Assembly: GCA_008360955.1 (NCBI GenBank)
Contig: LUCM01003346.1
Location: 47,454 to 111,453 of the forward strand
Reading direction: 5' to 3'
Source: Fasciolopsis buskii
Taxonomy: Eukaryota > Platyhelminthes > Trematoda > Plagiorchiida > Fasciolidae
DNA length: 64,000 bases
How positions within the stretch are numbered: position 1 is the stretch's first letter; every line of letters starts with the position of its first letter. Positions 1 to 9,323 of the stretch are shown here, one piece after another. The notes under the pieces were generated by a model. It was not told the DNA's origin, made no database searches, and saw only the letters and a list, made by a program, of their open reading frames with translations. A program made the position numbers and the translations under genes.

Positions 1-415
1 AGCTTTGCTCACAGACGTGATGGACAGTCTAACCGTGGATCGTGATCTGGCCGTGAAAAACAAAATCGAGCTGGCGGAATCGGGAAATTCTAAGGCTGCA
101 AATGAAGTAATCGTTCCACCTCTACGGTCACGTAGTGTGATTGCGGCTAAGCTTATGGAACTCGGGTTTGTCGCCGATCGTCGGGAATTGGGGCGCCAAT
201 CGCGAGGGCGTAATCACTGCTTGAATTCTGCCCGTCGTGGAGCGTTGAACGTTGATTTAGATACTTCCAGTTTGGGTACAGCAACCGTAGCGAAACGCAG
301 GAGACGAAAGCCTGATGATTCCAGTTCCTCCGAAGAGCTTCACTTCCCGGAGGACGATATGGATGTGCCTAGCGACTCGGAAGAGGGAGTGGATATGGAT
401 CACGCAAAAGATGAA
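1..415 (+). CDS. TIMELESS: TIMELESS-like gene, exon a (enters from left edge)
   Basis: Open reading frame from base 2; the exon ends in GAA followed by the donor GTAAGT (phase 0). An AG at 13-14 could be an acceptor, so the exon may begin at 15 instead of left of the window. Confidence 0.6.
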
Positions 416-3400
416 GTAAGTCGACACAGATTGTATTTTCTGCTCTTTTTTGTATATCACTGCGGGTATAAGCAGAATTCCGGAGTCGAATAACACTTAT
501 CGGTTAGGCTATTGTGTCACGCGTGGGATAAGGGTTTACGAGTGCCTTTGAGGGTAGTTTACCGGTTAGTGTATACTGGAAGCCTACTCAGTGTCATGCA
601 TCCCAACTTCTCGTTCAGTTGCATATTTCAAAGCTGAACTTTGGACAGTTTGCTTCATTTCCATTCGTTTAACCGCTAATAAAGTGTAAACAGCAAAGCC
701 ACTAGGTTTCCAAGTGAAAATCTTCGCGACGAATTATGTCCCAGATGGATTACATTGTTGATCAGATTTAAAATCATCCATTAGATAAGTTCTACGTTTT
801 CCAACTCAAAGGTCTTACGTGCCCCGAACGATCAAGCCCATGGAGCGTTCTCCACCCCGTGCTATCATTCTGTTGCTATACTGATTGTTTTCTTTTCGCG
901 GTTGTGAGAATATCAAAGATTTGTAATCAGGGCAGGCCAAACCACCTAACTTGTGTACATCCCTTCCTAATGCGGTCTAGGGTCCAATGCGACAACCATA
1001 AACGAGTAGAGCAAAAGAAACCACGTTATTCAGCACCCAGTCGAGCATAAGTTTTCAATCCAAACTGGTTGATAGAAGTTCATAATTTACACATAAAAGA
1101 TAGTACTACTTGGCATTGCGATGCACCAACATTTAGATTATCCCTAAACGAATCCTATCACAACCATATTGTGCTAAGCGCGCACATTTAATCACTTTTT
1201 GCTTCGTTCATCGAAATAAATCACAGACAGATTCGGACAATTCCTCCGATGAACATGAAAATAATGACCTCATGCTGCATCATAGGATACACTTTAATTC
1301 GAATCTGCCGATACGCCAACGAATTCACCTTTCGGATAGCGAAGCGGATTCGGAAGATGAGAAACCGCTGACCATTGTCACCTCTCGTGCTGATGATTCG
1401 AATTCGATGAAAAAGCAGGGATTTGAAGTGCCAGAAACCGAGTAAGTGTGGTTTCTTTCTTGTTTGTGTGTAGCGAAGCATGGTTTCATTTTCTGTTCAC
1501 CATGTCTGTGTACGCACCCACTAATCGTGACTCTCCTGAAGCCAGGGACGAGTGCCACAGGGATTTATTCCGATTATCCTATTCTACGTCCAGCAGACGT
1601 TGTGGTCGTCACTGGTGATTTTAACATCCAATTCGACCACGGAACGACACATCGTAGGCGGATTTTCTGTCCCAGTTGGTTGCATCGCCCCATTCATATT
1701 TGTTCCAAATATGAACTTTTACCATAAAAAGGCGACATCGGTTCACCGGGTGCCCTCCTTCGCCTTCACATCGGCAAACTCAAATTGACCACAGTGATAT
1801 AGATCACCGTTGGCACAGGCCAATCGAGGATTGCCGATCATTCTAGTTCACACCCTTGGGCTCAGATCATGCTTTGATCCGCGCTAGCTTTTGCTACCCC
1901 TTAGGCTGTGGTTGCATCAGCATAGAAATAACGCGCCCTGCTCTCCTGAATCTGGAGCGTAGCTGCCAACTCGATTTTCGTCAAAACCCAATGCTTAGGA
2001 TCTGAACAAACAATGAGAACAGATTAGAGAACCCATGCCCTCAACGGAAACTGCCACACAAGACTACATGGCATTTAGACCTCAAAACCGGTGGATATCC
2101 TTGAATTCAATTGCTCCCTTGAATGACCGTAGCTCCGTCCCTCCGGAGGCCAAATACAGTGCGACGCCTAAAACCTGGAGACGTAGACTGACAAAAGCCT
2201 GAGAAATGATCACCGGCAGTGATGGACAGAGAAACGTAGAAGAGTGAAAAAGGCTACGGCCGTCGGCAATGGTCGCGAACTTCATCCACTGATTAGGAGG
2301 CCAGGTATGATTGAGGTGATCAAGAAAACTCGTTAGCCCACTGAACCAGCCTTAAGAGCGTCGGCAGAGCAATTCAAAGGCCTTATATGGTTCTACGCCA
2401 CTCCAAGTGTCCAAATTGTGGTTGCCCACTCCCCTTTATCCCATTCAGTAAGGCCTAGCGGCCGCGGAGCATGTCCCTTCCACTGCACTCGTGCTCCTTA
2501 AAAAGGGCAGTTTAGTCGGCCAACCGGCACGGTGGGCATTCGATTTATACCTGAAAGTGAAAGAATGTAGATAGCTTTCAGTCAGCCATCAGAAATTGAG
2601 TCCACTATTGGGGGATTTGCTTCACTGGACACTCATAACCTAGGTAGACCACCAGATGGACCGTCTTCGTCCTTCTTTAACACATCAGAGATAATCCAAA
2701 TTACTGAAGTTAGTCTGAAAAACTGAACAGTTTCTTAAGGATGCATGCAAGTCAGTGATAGTATGCATTCAGAAGACAGGCGATACATCCTATTCTCAAA
2801 ATCACACGAATTAGTTTTGTGAGCGTTTCATCCAAACTGTTTGCGGGCCTTATCCTCCGCCGGTTATCTAGTACTCACATAAGATGTATCCGTGAGAATC
2901 CGAGTGGTTTCCGACCTGGTCGGAGTTGGATTGACCGGATTTCTACTTGCGATGACTCCTAACATGAGCACATATCTCATGGACCCACAATCTTCGTCTT
3001 TCTTGATATGAAAACGTCATTCGACTCAGTTGATCTTACGATTCTTCAGTGCTGCCACTCATTGGAGGATGTGCCAGAGAAATTCGTTTCACTTATCTAA
3101 TTCCGCTATTTGAATAGCCGAAGTGGAGTTCGTGACTACAGCGATCTATCACCCGAGTTCACCACGAGAAGTAATGTTCATCAGGATTGCTCGTTCTCAC
3201 CTTCACTACTCAACATTGTCATGGAGATAAAAATGGAAATCGTTCTACCGTCATGTGAAAATAGTGGCATTGATATGTGCACTGTTTGATTTAGAACTTG
3301 TGCTATCAAGTGATGATCCCAATTAGTTCCAAGCCTTGCTCGACCGACTGGATGATAGTGTAGATATGTTTGGAATGCGCCTTGCATCTTCGAAGTGTAA

Positions 3401-5252
3401 AATGGCGTTGCGGGACTGGATTGGCTCGAAGCCGAAGGTTGTTTTTTCTGGGGAACAACGTGGATGAGGTGGATAGATTTGGTGAAATGAGTAGTTGTAT
3501 GCCACCTGGTGGTCGTATTCTAGATGAAGTGTTTTCGCGCATGCAGAAGTCTCAATTGGTATTCAGAAATTTTATTGCCGTGATACCGTTCTATGTATGG
3601 AACTTAGTTAGCTAAAGTTGGTGTCTCCAAGGTTGGGGTCCTAGAGACCCGTCAACTAGTTGGCTAGAAACACTGAGGGGTATGGCAGTGAACCGTGGCG
3701 ATCATGTGATCATTTTCTATCGAATCAGAGTGATTGAAAGAGTGCGAATTCACAGTTAGACTGTGTTCCATGTGTTGGTTGCAGCAGCGCCTTATCTGTT
3801 CCCGCCTGTATAGGTCCACTTTTTGCTCGCCTTGCGTATTCACTCTCTTTATAGGAACGTGTATTTCCGGAAAACCTGCCGCGGCCAGCAGGGTTTGCCT
3901 TGCTGTTCAACACTGAGCGATGGTTATTTTTTCATTTGTGAAGAAAATTTCGATATTAGTGCCCACCTAAACAACTTTTCGCAATGGACTGTGCAAATTT
4001 GTGAGGAACCCACCCTAGGCCATGAGCCAGCGACACAGTTGCTCAGTAATCATTTTTTGCTTGTTGGCACAATACTCCTCTGTTATGGTCGATGACCGTT
4101 CCAAGGTTTTTGGAGCCGTAGATTTCATTTCTGCTACCAATTTTCCAAAAGGATCTATTTTTTCTCAATATTTCGAAATCGACGTTATTTTAAATATTGC
4201 GCGGTTGAATATTTTTATATGTCCGCGACAAGATTCATAAAAGCCCGTTCTGTGATTGGCTAGTCCACACATCGATCAAGGCCACCCAACAAAACTATAT
4301 AAACGATAGAGCTCACTTGAATTCTGACTTGTGTTGGTGGGTCACCAATAAACGCGCGGCAGTACTCTGTGTTCGTCTTCTCTCTTCCGCTAGCGGGCTG
4401 GGCTAGCTGTTCGTAGTTCGCGCCGCTTATTGTTCCGTGTGGCTGTTCATTCAAGGGAGCAGCAGATCTGTCCCATTCGTTGTGCGACTATGTGCCTTGA
4501 GTCTTGAGCCCGAACTTTTTGTCTCCAACCTCTGTGTGTTCATGTCCTACTAGACTACAGGCTGTGCCCCTGTGATATCGTGCGCTGCGAGTACTTGTGT
4601 CTTGCGCTTCAGTGTGTGCATAGACCAACCAAACTCGGCAACATAACAATGTGATTCCGATTAGATGACTGGTGATGCTTATGTGGATGGGTCACAGTCT
4701 CTTCTGGATCCAGAAGGCCATTTGGTTCAGAAAAGTAAAACGTTTTGATCAGAGAACAGGAACCAGTTGCATAAGCAATATTTGGTGTCGGGAAATAATT
4801 TCCTCGTCAGTAGCGGCCTTCTACGAACCCCAAACTTAAGTAGCGCCCTAGAATTTAGTTCGTACTATTTTGCATCAATTTATTTCAGTGCTCTTTTCTC
4901 CCTAACAAACGGCAGCAGAAATAATTGTCGTTAGAACAGACTTCACCGGTTCCGCAGACAGTCCAAATGGAATGCTTTTATTCGTCCCGTGACTCTGTCT
5001 TTCAGTCCAGCACCAGTGGATACTCGTCACACACTTGACTCCGAAGATGAGGAGCCGGAAAGTCACCTGGATACCAAGTAAGTCATTCACCTCTGTTACA
5101 CTTTCATTCTCATGCCGAAAAATAAGTTTTCCGATACGTGATGCCATCGATTAAATTTTGTACATTCAGTTTCCTTTCCTTCCTAATCTTCTAGCACGAG
5201 CAAACCGCCGCCCAAACGACGTCATGTTCTCTCCTCGGATTCGGAAGAATAG
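1..5252 (+). CDS. TIMELESS: TIMELESS-like fork-protection protein, C-terminal part (partial gene, 4 exons)
   Basis: Seen: four exons join in phase: 1-415 (open from base 2; enters from the left), 1227-1441, 5006-5077 and 5195-5252 (stop TAG at 5250). Donors are GTAAGT, GTAAGT and GTAAGT; acceptors are CACAG, TTTCAG and TTCTAG. The junction codons close exactly (phases 0, 2, 2). The protein is a tail: a segment ending VADRRELGRQSRGR, then basic KRRRRK, then long serine/acidic runs (SSSSEE, SDSEADSEDE) and a terminus of PPPKRRHVLSSDSEE. Known: metazoan TIMELESS, which works with TIPIN in replication fork protection and checkpoint signalling, ends in a similar basic and Ser/Asp/Glu-rich tail. 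Inference: identity rests on this tail and on the helical DRRELGR segment, so another acidic nuclear protein is possible. The second intron (1442-5005) is swollen by a LINE and an LTR. A poly(A) signal lies at 5361-5366. Confidence 0.5.
416..1226 (+). other. Intron of the TIMELESS-like gene
   Basis: 811 bp between a GTAAGT donor and a CACAG acceptor. I see no repeat, second gene or RNA in it. Confidence 0.55.
1227..1441 (+). CDS. TIMELESS: TIMELESS-like gene, exon b
   Basis: Acceptor AAATCACAG, then Thr-Asp-Ser-Asp in phase with exon a; donor GTAAGTG after phase 2. It encodes an acidic Ser/Asp/Glu-rich stretch of about 71 residues. Confidence 0.6.
1495..3915 (+). mobile_element. Old RTE-type LINE copy inside the TIMELESS-like intron
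   Basis: Decayed non-LTR retrotransposon in the sense of the host gene. In order it holds: apurinic-type endonuclease remnants (SVYAPTNRDSPEARDE near 1502 and DVVVVTGDFN near 1594, matching the family's YAP and GDFN motifs); reverse transcriptase remnants near 2890-3230 (SGFRPGRSWIDR, then FLDMKTSFDSVDL, a damaged motif A); a C-terminal piece near 3340-3600; and a 3' tail from about 3620. That tail aligns with the tails of the copies at 29145-29440 and 36580-36885. Many stops and frameshifts show it is dead. Its 5' end, including the untranslated region seen in the copies at 25795 and 63295, is missing. Confidence 0.8.
2380..2510 (+). repeat. Dispersed repeat family R2, copy in the TIMELESS-like intron
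   Basis: Shares TGGTTCTACG and GGAGCATGTCCCTT plus a following CACTGCACTCGTGCT block with 43930-44120, 44420-44520 and 48950-49080. It lies inside the old LINE copy, so it may have inserted there. Confidence 0.35.
4081..4793 (+). mobile_element. Probable LTR with primer binding site (relic of an LTR retrotransposon)
   Basis: Seen: TATATAAA at 4296-4303, AATAAA at 4347-4352 in a GC-rich transcript-like stretch, and TGGTGTCGGGA at 4783-4793. That last motif is the complement of a tRNA 3' end (TCCCGACACCA) and is the usual form of an LTR-retrotransposon primer binding site. No gag or pol frame follows, so only one LTR and a scrap of leader remain. The left boundary (TGTTATGG at 4082) is a guess. 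Confidence 0.45.
4296..4303 (+). promoter_or_regulatory. TATA box of the LTR relic
   Basis: TATATAAA, 44 bp upstream of the AATAAA at 4347, the close spacing expected in a compact LTR. Confidence 0.4.
5006..5077 (+). CDS. TIMELESS: TIMELESS-like gene, exon c
   Basis: Small 72-nt exon between acceptor TCTTTCAG and donor GTAAGT. The split Asp codon closes across the 3.6 kb intron, and the acidic composition (DSEDEEPES) continues. Confidence 0.6.
5195..5252 (+). CDS. TIMELESS: TIMELESS-like gene, last coding exon
   Basis: Acceptor AATCTTCTAG. The split Asn codon closes, then a basic-acidic terminus ends at TAG (5250-5252). The last intron (5078-5194) is 117 bp. Confidence 0.6.
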
Positions 5253-5360
5253 ATGGAAGAATAATCGAAGCATTTACACATCATTTGACACAGATATATA
5301 CCCACATATGCATTTTGTATAAGTCAAACTTTCTCGCACTTTTCTATCGTGATTTTTTTT

Positions 5361-5366
5361 ATTAAA
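5361..5366 (+). promoter_or_regulatory. Poly(A) signal ATTAAA of the TIMELESS-like gene
   Basis: ATTAAA lies 108 bp after the stop codon, behind a T-run, exactly where the neighbouring Penelope-like element begins. This variant hexamer is the only candidate in the 3' flank. Confidence 0.45.
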
Positions 5367-5973
5367 ATATGTTGTTGATGTAGACCTCATGGCCTGTTTG
5401 TGCACAGTGGTTCCATATCTGCGAGTGTGGGTCAGCGCGTCGTAGGGCTAAACTATGCTCGTGCAAGCGTGTGCGTAATTGTTTGCTTGTCTCGCCGACA
5501 TACTGTTTGTCACATCCGAGGCACGGAATGGCATAAACTACCCCTGACTGGTCGTGCTGGTCGACGCGATCTTTTCCGTTGAATAGAATAGACCTCAGAG
5601 TGCCGGTCGGTTTGTAGGCGATTGTGATATCTAGTGGACGTAGGATGCAGTCAACTGCTTCGGATACCTCTCGTATGTATGGAAGTACCACGATCGATCT
5701 GGTCCTCTTAGTGTTTGCCCTCTGCTTTCTGCGAATACAAACGTTGGTGAAAGACTTTGGATATTCATTGGCCGCAAATAACGTGAACAATTTAGATTGC
5801 TCTTGTTCCCGTAGGTGCTGTATACTGCGGTGTGTGTCGGCTCGATGGAACAGGGTACGAATACAGCTCTTTAGGTGGCAGGTTGGATGGTTGCTTTTGA
5901 AATTGGATATGCGGTCTGTCGTCGTCGGTTTTCTGTAGACAGTTGTCTCCATGCTCCCGTTTGGTTGTCTCAT
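5362..5973 (-). pseudogene. Penelope-like GIY-YIG endonuclease (truncated)
   Basis: The frame carries the RT-endonuclease linker, then the nuclease core: GVVYAIPCLGCDKQYVGET and, after it, RTRLHEH. It keeps the paired aromatic/glycine signature (VYAIPC and QYVGET), the CxxC typical of Penelope nucleases, and the arginine-rich helix. It ends at TGHEVYINNIF, short of the usual C-terminal region. Confidence 0.85.
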
Positions 5974-6020
5974 AATTAGTACGTCGAGAAACGGTAGAGC
6001 CGGGTCTTTTTTCCTCCTCC

Positions 6021-6900
6021 CTAGTGAATTTGATGCTGGGCACTATCGCGTTTGTGTTGATGAAATCGGTCCATTTCTGTTTTTTCTAGCACAACAAATG
6101 TATCATCAACATATCGGATCCACATGCGTCGGCGGTTTGTTTCGAATGCCTTTGTCTCAAATTGTTTCATGGTTGCGTCTGCTAACAAGCCTGATAGTGG
6201 TGATTCTATGGACGTTCCTCTTATTTGTTTATATACCTTCCCATTGAACTGTAGGTATGTTTCCATGCACAATTCTATCAAATGCATTATATCGTCCGTA
6301 GACATCGCTGTTCTATCTGATAAGTTGGAGTCCTTCTCCATAATCCGGCGGATGCTGTCCAATGCCATTTGCCTTGGAATATTTGTGAACAGTGATGTGA
6401 CGTCGAACGAGACCATAGCTTCGTTTGCTTCTAACTTGAGGTCTTTGATTTGTTCCAGGAATGTGGCAGAACTCTTCGTGTCGTTTTGGTCCCGTGGTAG
6501 GCATGGACGAAGGAGACGGAAAAGGTGCTTCGCTAGCTGATAGTTTGGTGCTGTTGTTGATGCGACAATGGGTCTAAGCGGCACCCCCGGCTTATGGACT
6601 TTACGAAGTCCATATATCCTGGGGACGGGTCCCTCTGCAGGCTTTATTTGGTTGTACTGTTCATCGCTGATTTTCTTGCTTTTTCTCAAAGAGCAGTTTT
6701 TGTTGATTTTGGCTCGAGGTTCTTTGACTGGATTTCATTTCACTGGTTGGTAGATCTCGTTATCATCCAGTAATATTTTCATCTTCGCTTGGTGTTCAGC
6801 ATTGTCGAGCACTGCTATTGCATTACCTTTGTCTGCGGGGAGTATTACTATTTCTCGATTTTTGTGGAGTGCTTTTACAGCTTTGATTTCGTTATCAGGT
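6021..6900 (-). pseudogene. Penelope-like reverse transcriptase (broken)
   Basis: Palm motifs are readable: motif A-like MVSFDVTSLFTNIP, motif B-like SPLSGLLAD, and the catalytic YVDD box in RYVDDTFVVLEK. The upstream block PRIYGLRKVHKPGVPLRPI is typical of Penelope RTs. It is interrupted by a TGA at 6735-6737 and loses frame left of 6043, before the endonuclease. Confidence 0.9.
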
Positions 6901-7029
6901 AGGTGATATTTTCGCCTAGGGTGCGCGAGTTGTTGACAGATTTTTGCCCATATATCTTGGCGTGCTTCCGTATTGCCGATTCAATGGAGGCAATGAACGT
7001 GGGATGTTTGGCGTTGGCGTGATTGAATG

Positions 7030-7030
<1 letters not shown>

Positions 7031-7089
<59 letters not shown>
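7031..7089. repeat. (TA)n microsatellite, 59 bp
   Basis: Uninterrupted TA dinucleotides at the broken 5' end of the Penelope-like element. On the - strand it reads as a run of alternating Tyr-Ile. Confidence 0.97.
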
Positions 7090-7091
<2 letters not shown>

Positions 7092-8200
7092 AGTTGCAGC
7101 GTGTTGGCTTGACGATTTACTGCTGGGTTTTGTGTTTCCACGTTGCGATCCCCGCACGCTGTCTACGTGTTATTGATTTCTTCCCAAAACCACTTTTGCG
7201 GCAACCGTTGGGCGGTTTGGACGGAAACAACGGTTGAATTTGTCCTTGCCAGTTCACTGAGGTCGTTTTTTTTGAATTCTTATAAGGACACGTTACAGTT
7301 CGACGCAAACCCAACCTGTCTTGGGGGGATGCAAATTATCGACCTCAAACATCATTTTCTCCTTCATTCTCGGGTGGAATTAACATCTCGGGCATTTCAT
7401 CCTCTATGCAAACATATGAGAACAATACTGCTGAAAATCAGTTCTTATGCACTGAGCTACAGTAATCATTTTAGCACCGATGATATCAGCGTTCTATAAG
7501 TTATGACCAAAATTTATTTCGGGCAATTTAAAAGGGTGATTTAGATGTTTATTGTCAAGTTACCCTGACTTGTTAGGACAAAGGGAATTTGTTAAACACA
7601 ACATATCCCTCTATCATATTTTCCAGTTCAAGGAAAATTGGGATCTGAGAGCAGTTAGAGTTGCCACCGTATAAACTTAATTATTTGAAATCTGTAAAAA
7701 AAATAATCTTCGAAAATCACATGAATAAATGTTGACAGCCGGTTCGGGCGATCTGAGAACGAAGAGTCGACGGTGCCCCATTGTTGAAAAATATTTGAGA
7801 TGAACAGGACAACGTAGAACTTGTTTCTCTTTTCTATGGTTTGCAACCGTACCTGTTGGAAAATAGCGCAGACTGGTGATTTCTGATATGTTCCTATAAC
7901 TCGTATGGTGGTTTGACCTAATGTTCAGTTCCATGGGCCTTCATAGGAATCGCTGTTGATGCGGACAGATTTTCCCGGTCTAAGATTAGTTAATAGTTGT
8001 GACAAACAGGTTAAACTGTACCCCGCATCATTGTGGATGATCTTAGTAAAAGATATGCGGTCAGTCGATTGTAGACATCATCATTTTGATGTTGGTAACA
8101 TCGTGTATGGGTACTGAACGGTAGAGGTTACACACGCTCGAAAAGAGAAGTCTGCTGGAGGTTTGAGACGTGCGGCGATAACTTTAAAATTGATTTTCTT
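7090..8200. other. Intergenic spacer
   Basis: No coding frame, RNA or repeat that I recognise between the Penelope-like element and the LINE fragment at 8310. Confidence 0.5.
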
Positions 8201-8309
8201 ATTGAGCCATATTCCTAAAGGCCTCTGTCAGTTGGGGAAAGTTGTTCCAACCAAATCGTAAAGCTGTTAAAACAAAGGTCTGTGCGAGTAGGTTGTCGAT
8301 CAAGGGTAC

Positions 8310-8450
8310 ACATCAGCAACAAGATCAGTCTCCTTATGCGGTTCAGAAACTTGGCCACTGAGAACAGAAGACACACGAAGACTGTCGGCGTTCGAACACT
8401 ATTGTATTTCTAGAATGTAGCAAGTTTTGGGGCTTCCTGGTCGTGACAAT
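8310..8450 (+). mobile_element. RTE-type LINE fragment (C-terminal region)
   Basis: With frame slips the sequence reads like the conserved block after the RT domain of the other copies here (GSETWPLRTEDTRRLSAFEHY). No endonuclease or palm motif is nearby, so this is an isolated scrap downstream of the DGAT1 3' end. Confidence 0.55.
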
Positions 8451-8599
8451 CGCTTTCGCGCGGGAAAGTGAGATCTGGCTGGACCCCAGCACTATGCAAC
8501 CGCTTCAGTGTACAGTTTCAAATACTCACTTGTCGATAGCAAATGGACGCAAAAGGCTCATTGATGCAAATTCTCTAGAAAATCCGACTGGCAATTGGA

Positions 8600-9025
8600 A
8601 AGGTTAGACGAGAAAACGTGTAGAAAATAAGGTCGTATTTTAAAAAAATACAGAATGCGCAAGCCATGATTTTGATGAAAAAAGGGGAAATCACACAGTG
8701 ATCTTGAGAAAATATACCAGTTAGTTCAACTAAGTTCTTCAGTATTATCATGCGGAGTAATCAATTACGGTTGAACGAAATCTAAAAGAGACGAAACGCG
8801 AGTGGAAATCGAATGTTAAAAAAGGAGCCAGAATGACAAGTTCAGACAGAACGAGCTATCCTGAAAAAGACGATTGCACCCGGTCATATAAATAGTACGA
8901 ATACACATTGAAGGTATAGTTCTCCTCCTTTTTGTTCCGCTCGGTTCATCTGAATTACACCCAAGTAAACTTGGAAAATGTGAGGAAATTTGACAGTACT
9001 TGGGGCATACAGTTACCCCCGGGGT
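8600..9025 (-). other. DGAT1: DGAT1 3' flank
   Basis: This should hold the 3' untranslated region of DGAT1. I found no clear AATAAA or ATTAAA on the - strand within it, so the transcript end is undetermined. Confidence 0.4.
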
Positions 9026-9323
9026 TCAGATAACATAGTGAGCCAGATAGTAATCGTGGAAATAAAACAACATTGCCAAAGGTTGTCCGATAATCAAAGT
9101 AATCCAGACGGCCAAATTACCCCATGCCCCGCCGTGTGGGAACATTCGGTGAACCACATGGGCATACGGCATCTGACTGAACATACAAAGGAATGCCCAC
9201 ATTCGTGGCATTTTCAACGGGACCGAGATGAGAAATTCGTGCAACACGGCACTGATGAAAAAAACGACCATGCCTGCCTGTCCACGGCTAAGTCCGCAGT
9301 CAATTAGGGGCAAATAAATGTGT
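9026..9323 (-). CDS. DGAT1: DGAT1 last exon with catalytic histidine
   Basis: Acceptor TTTCGTTTACAG. It encodes [18 protein letters not shown] (catalytic MBOAT His in LHEF), [13 protein letters not shown] and FHDYYLAHY, and stops at TGA 9026-9028. The C-terminus lines up with that of mammalian DGAT1. Confidence 0.97.

Larger units (their letters stand above)
5362..7030 (-). mobile_element. Penelope-like element, truncated at both ends
   Basis: Reads right to left. An N-terminal segment just left of the (TA)n tract (NHANAKHPTFIASIESA) is followed by a conserved pre-RT block (VILPADKGNAIAVLD near 6800-6850), reverse transcriptase, and GIY-YIG endonuclease. This RT plus C-terminal GIY-YIG order defines Penelope-like elements, which are common in flatworms. 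The copy is dead: an in-frame TGA at 6735-6737 and frameshifts between 5970 and 6043. The 3' end stops shortly after the GIY-YIG core, at the host gene's poly(A) signal, and the 5' end is cut at the TA tract. Confidence 0.9.

Noticed and set aside
6944..7237. ORFs with Tyr-Ile or Ile-Tyr runs
   Set aside because: They are readings of the TA microsatellite.
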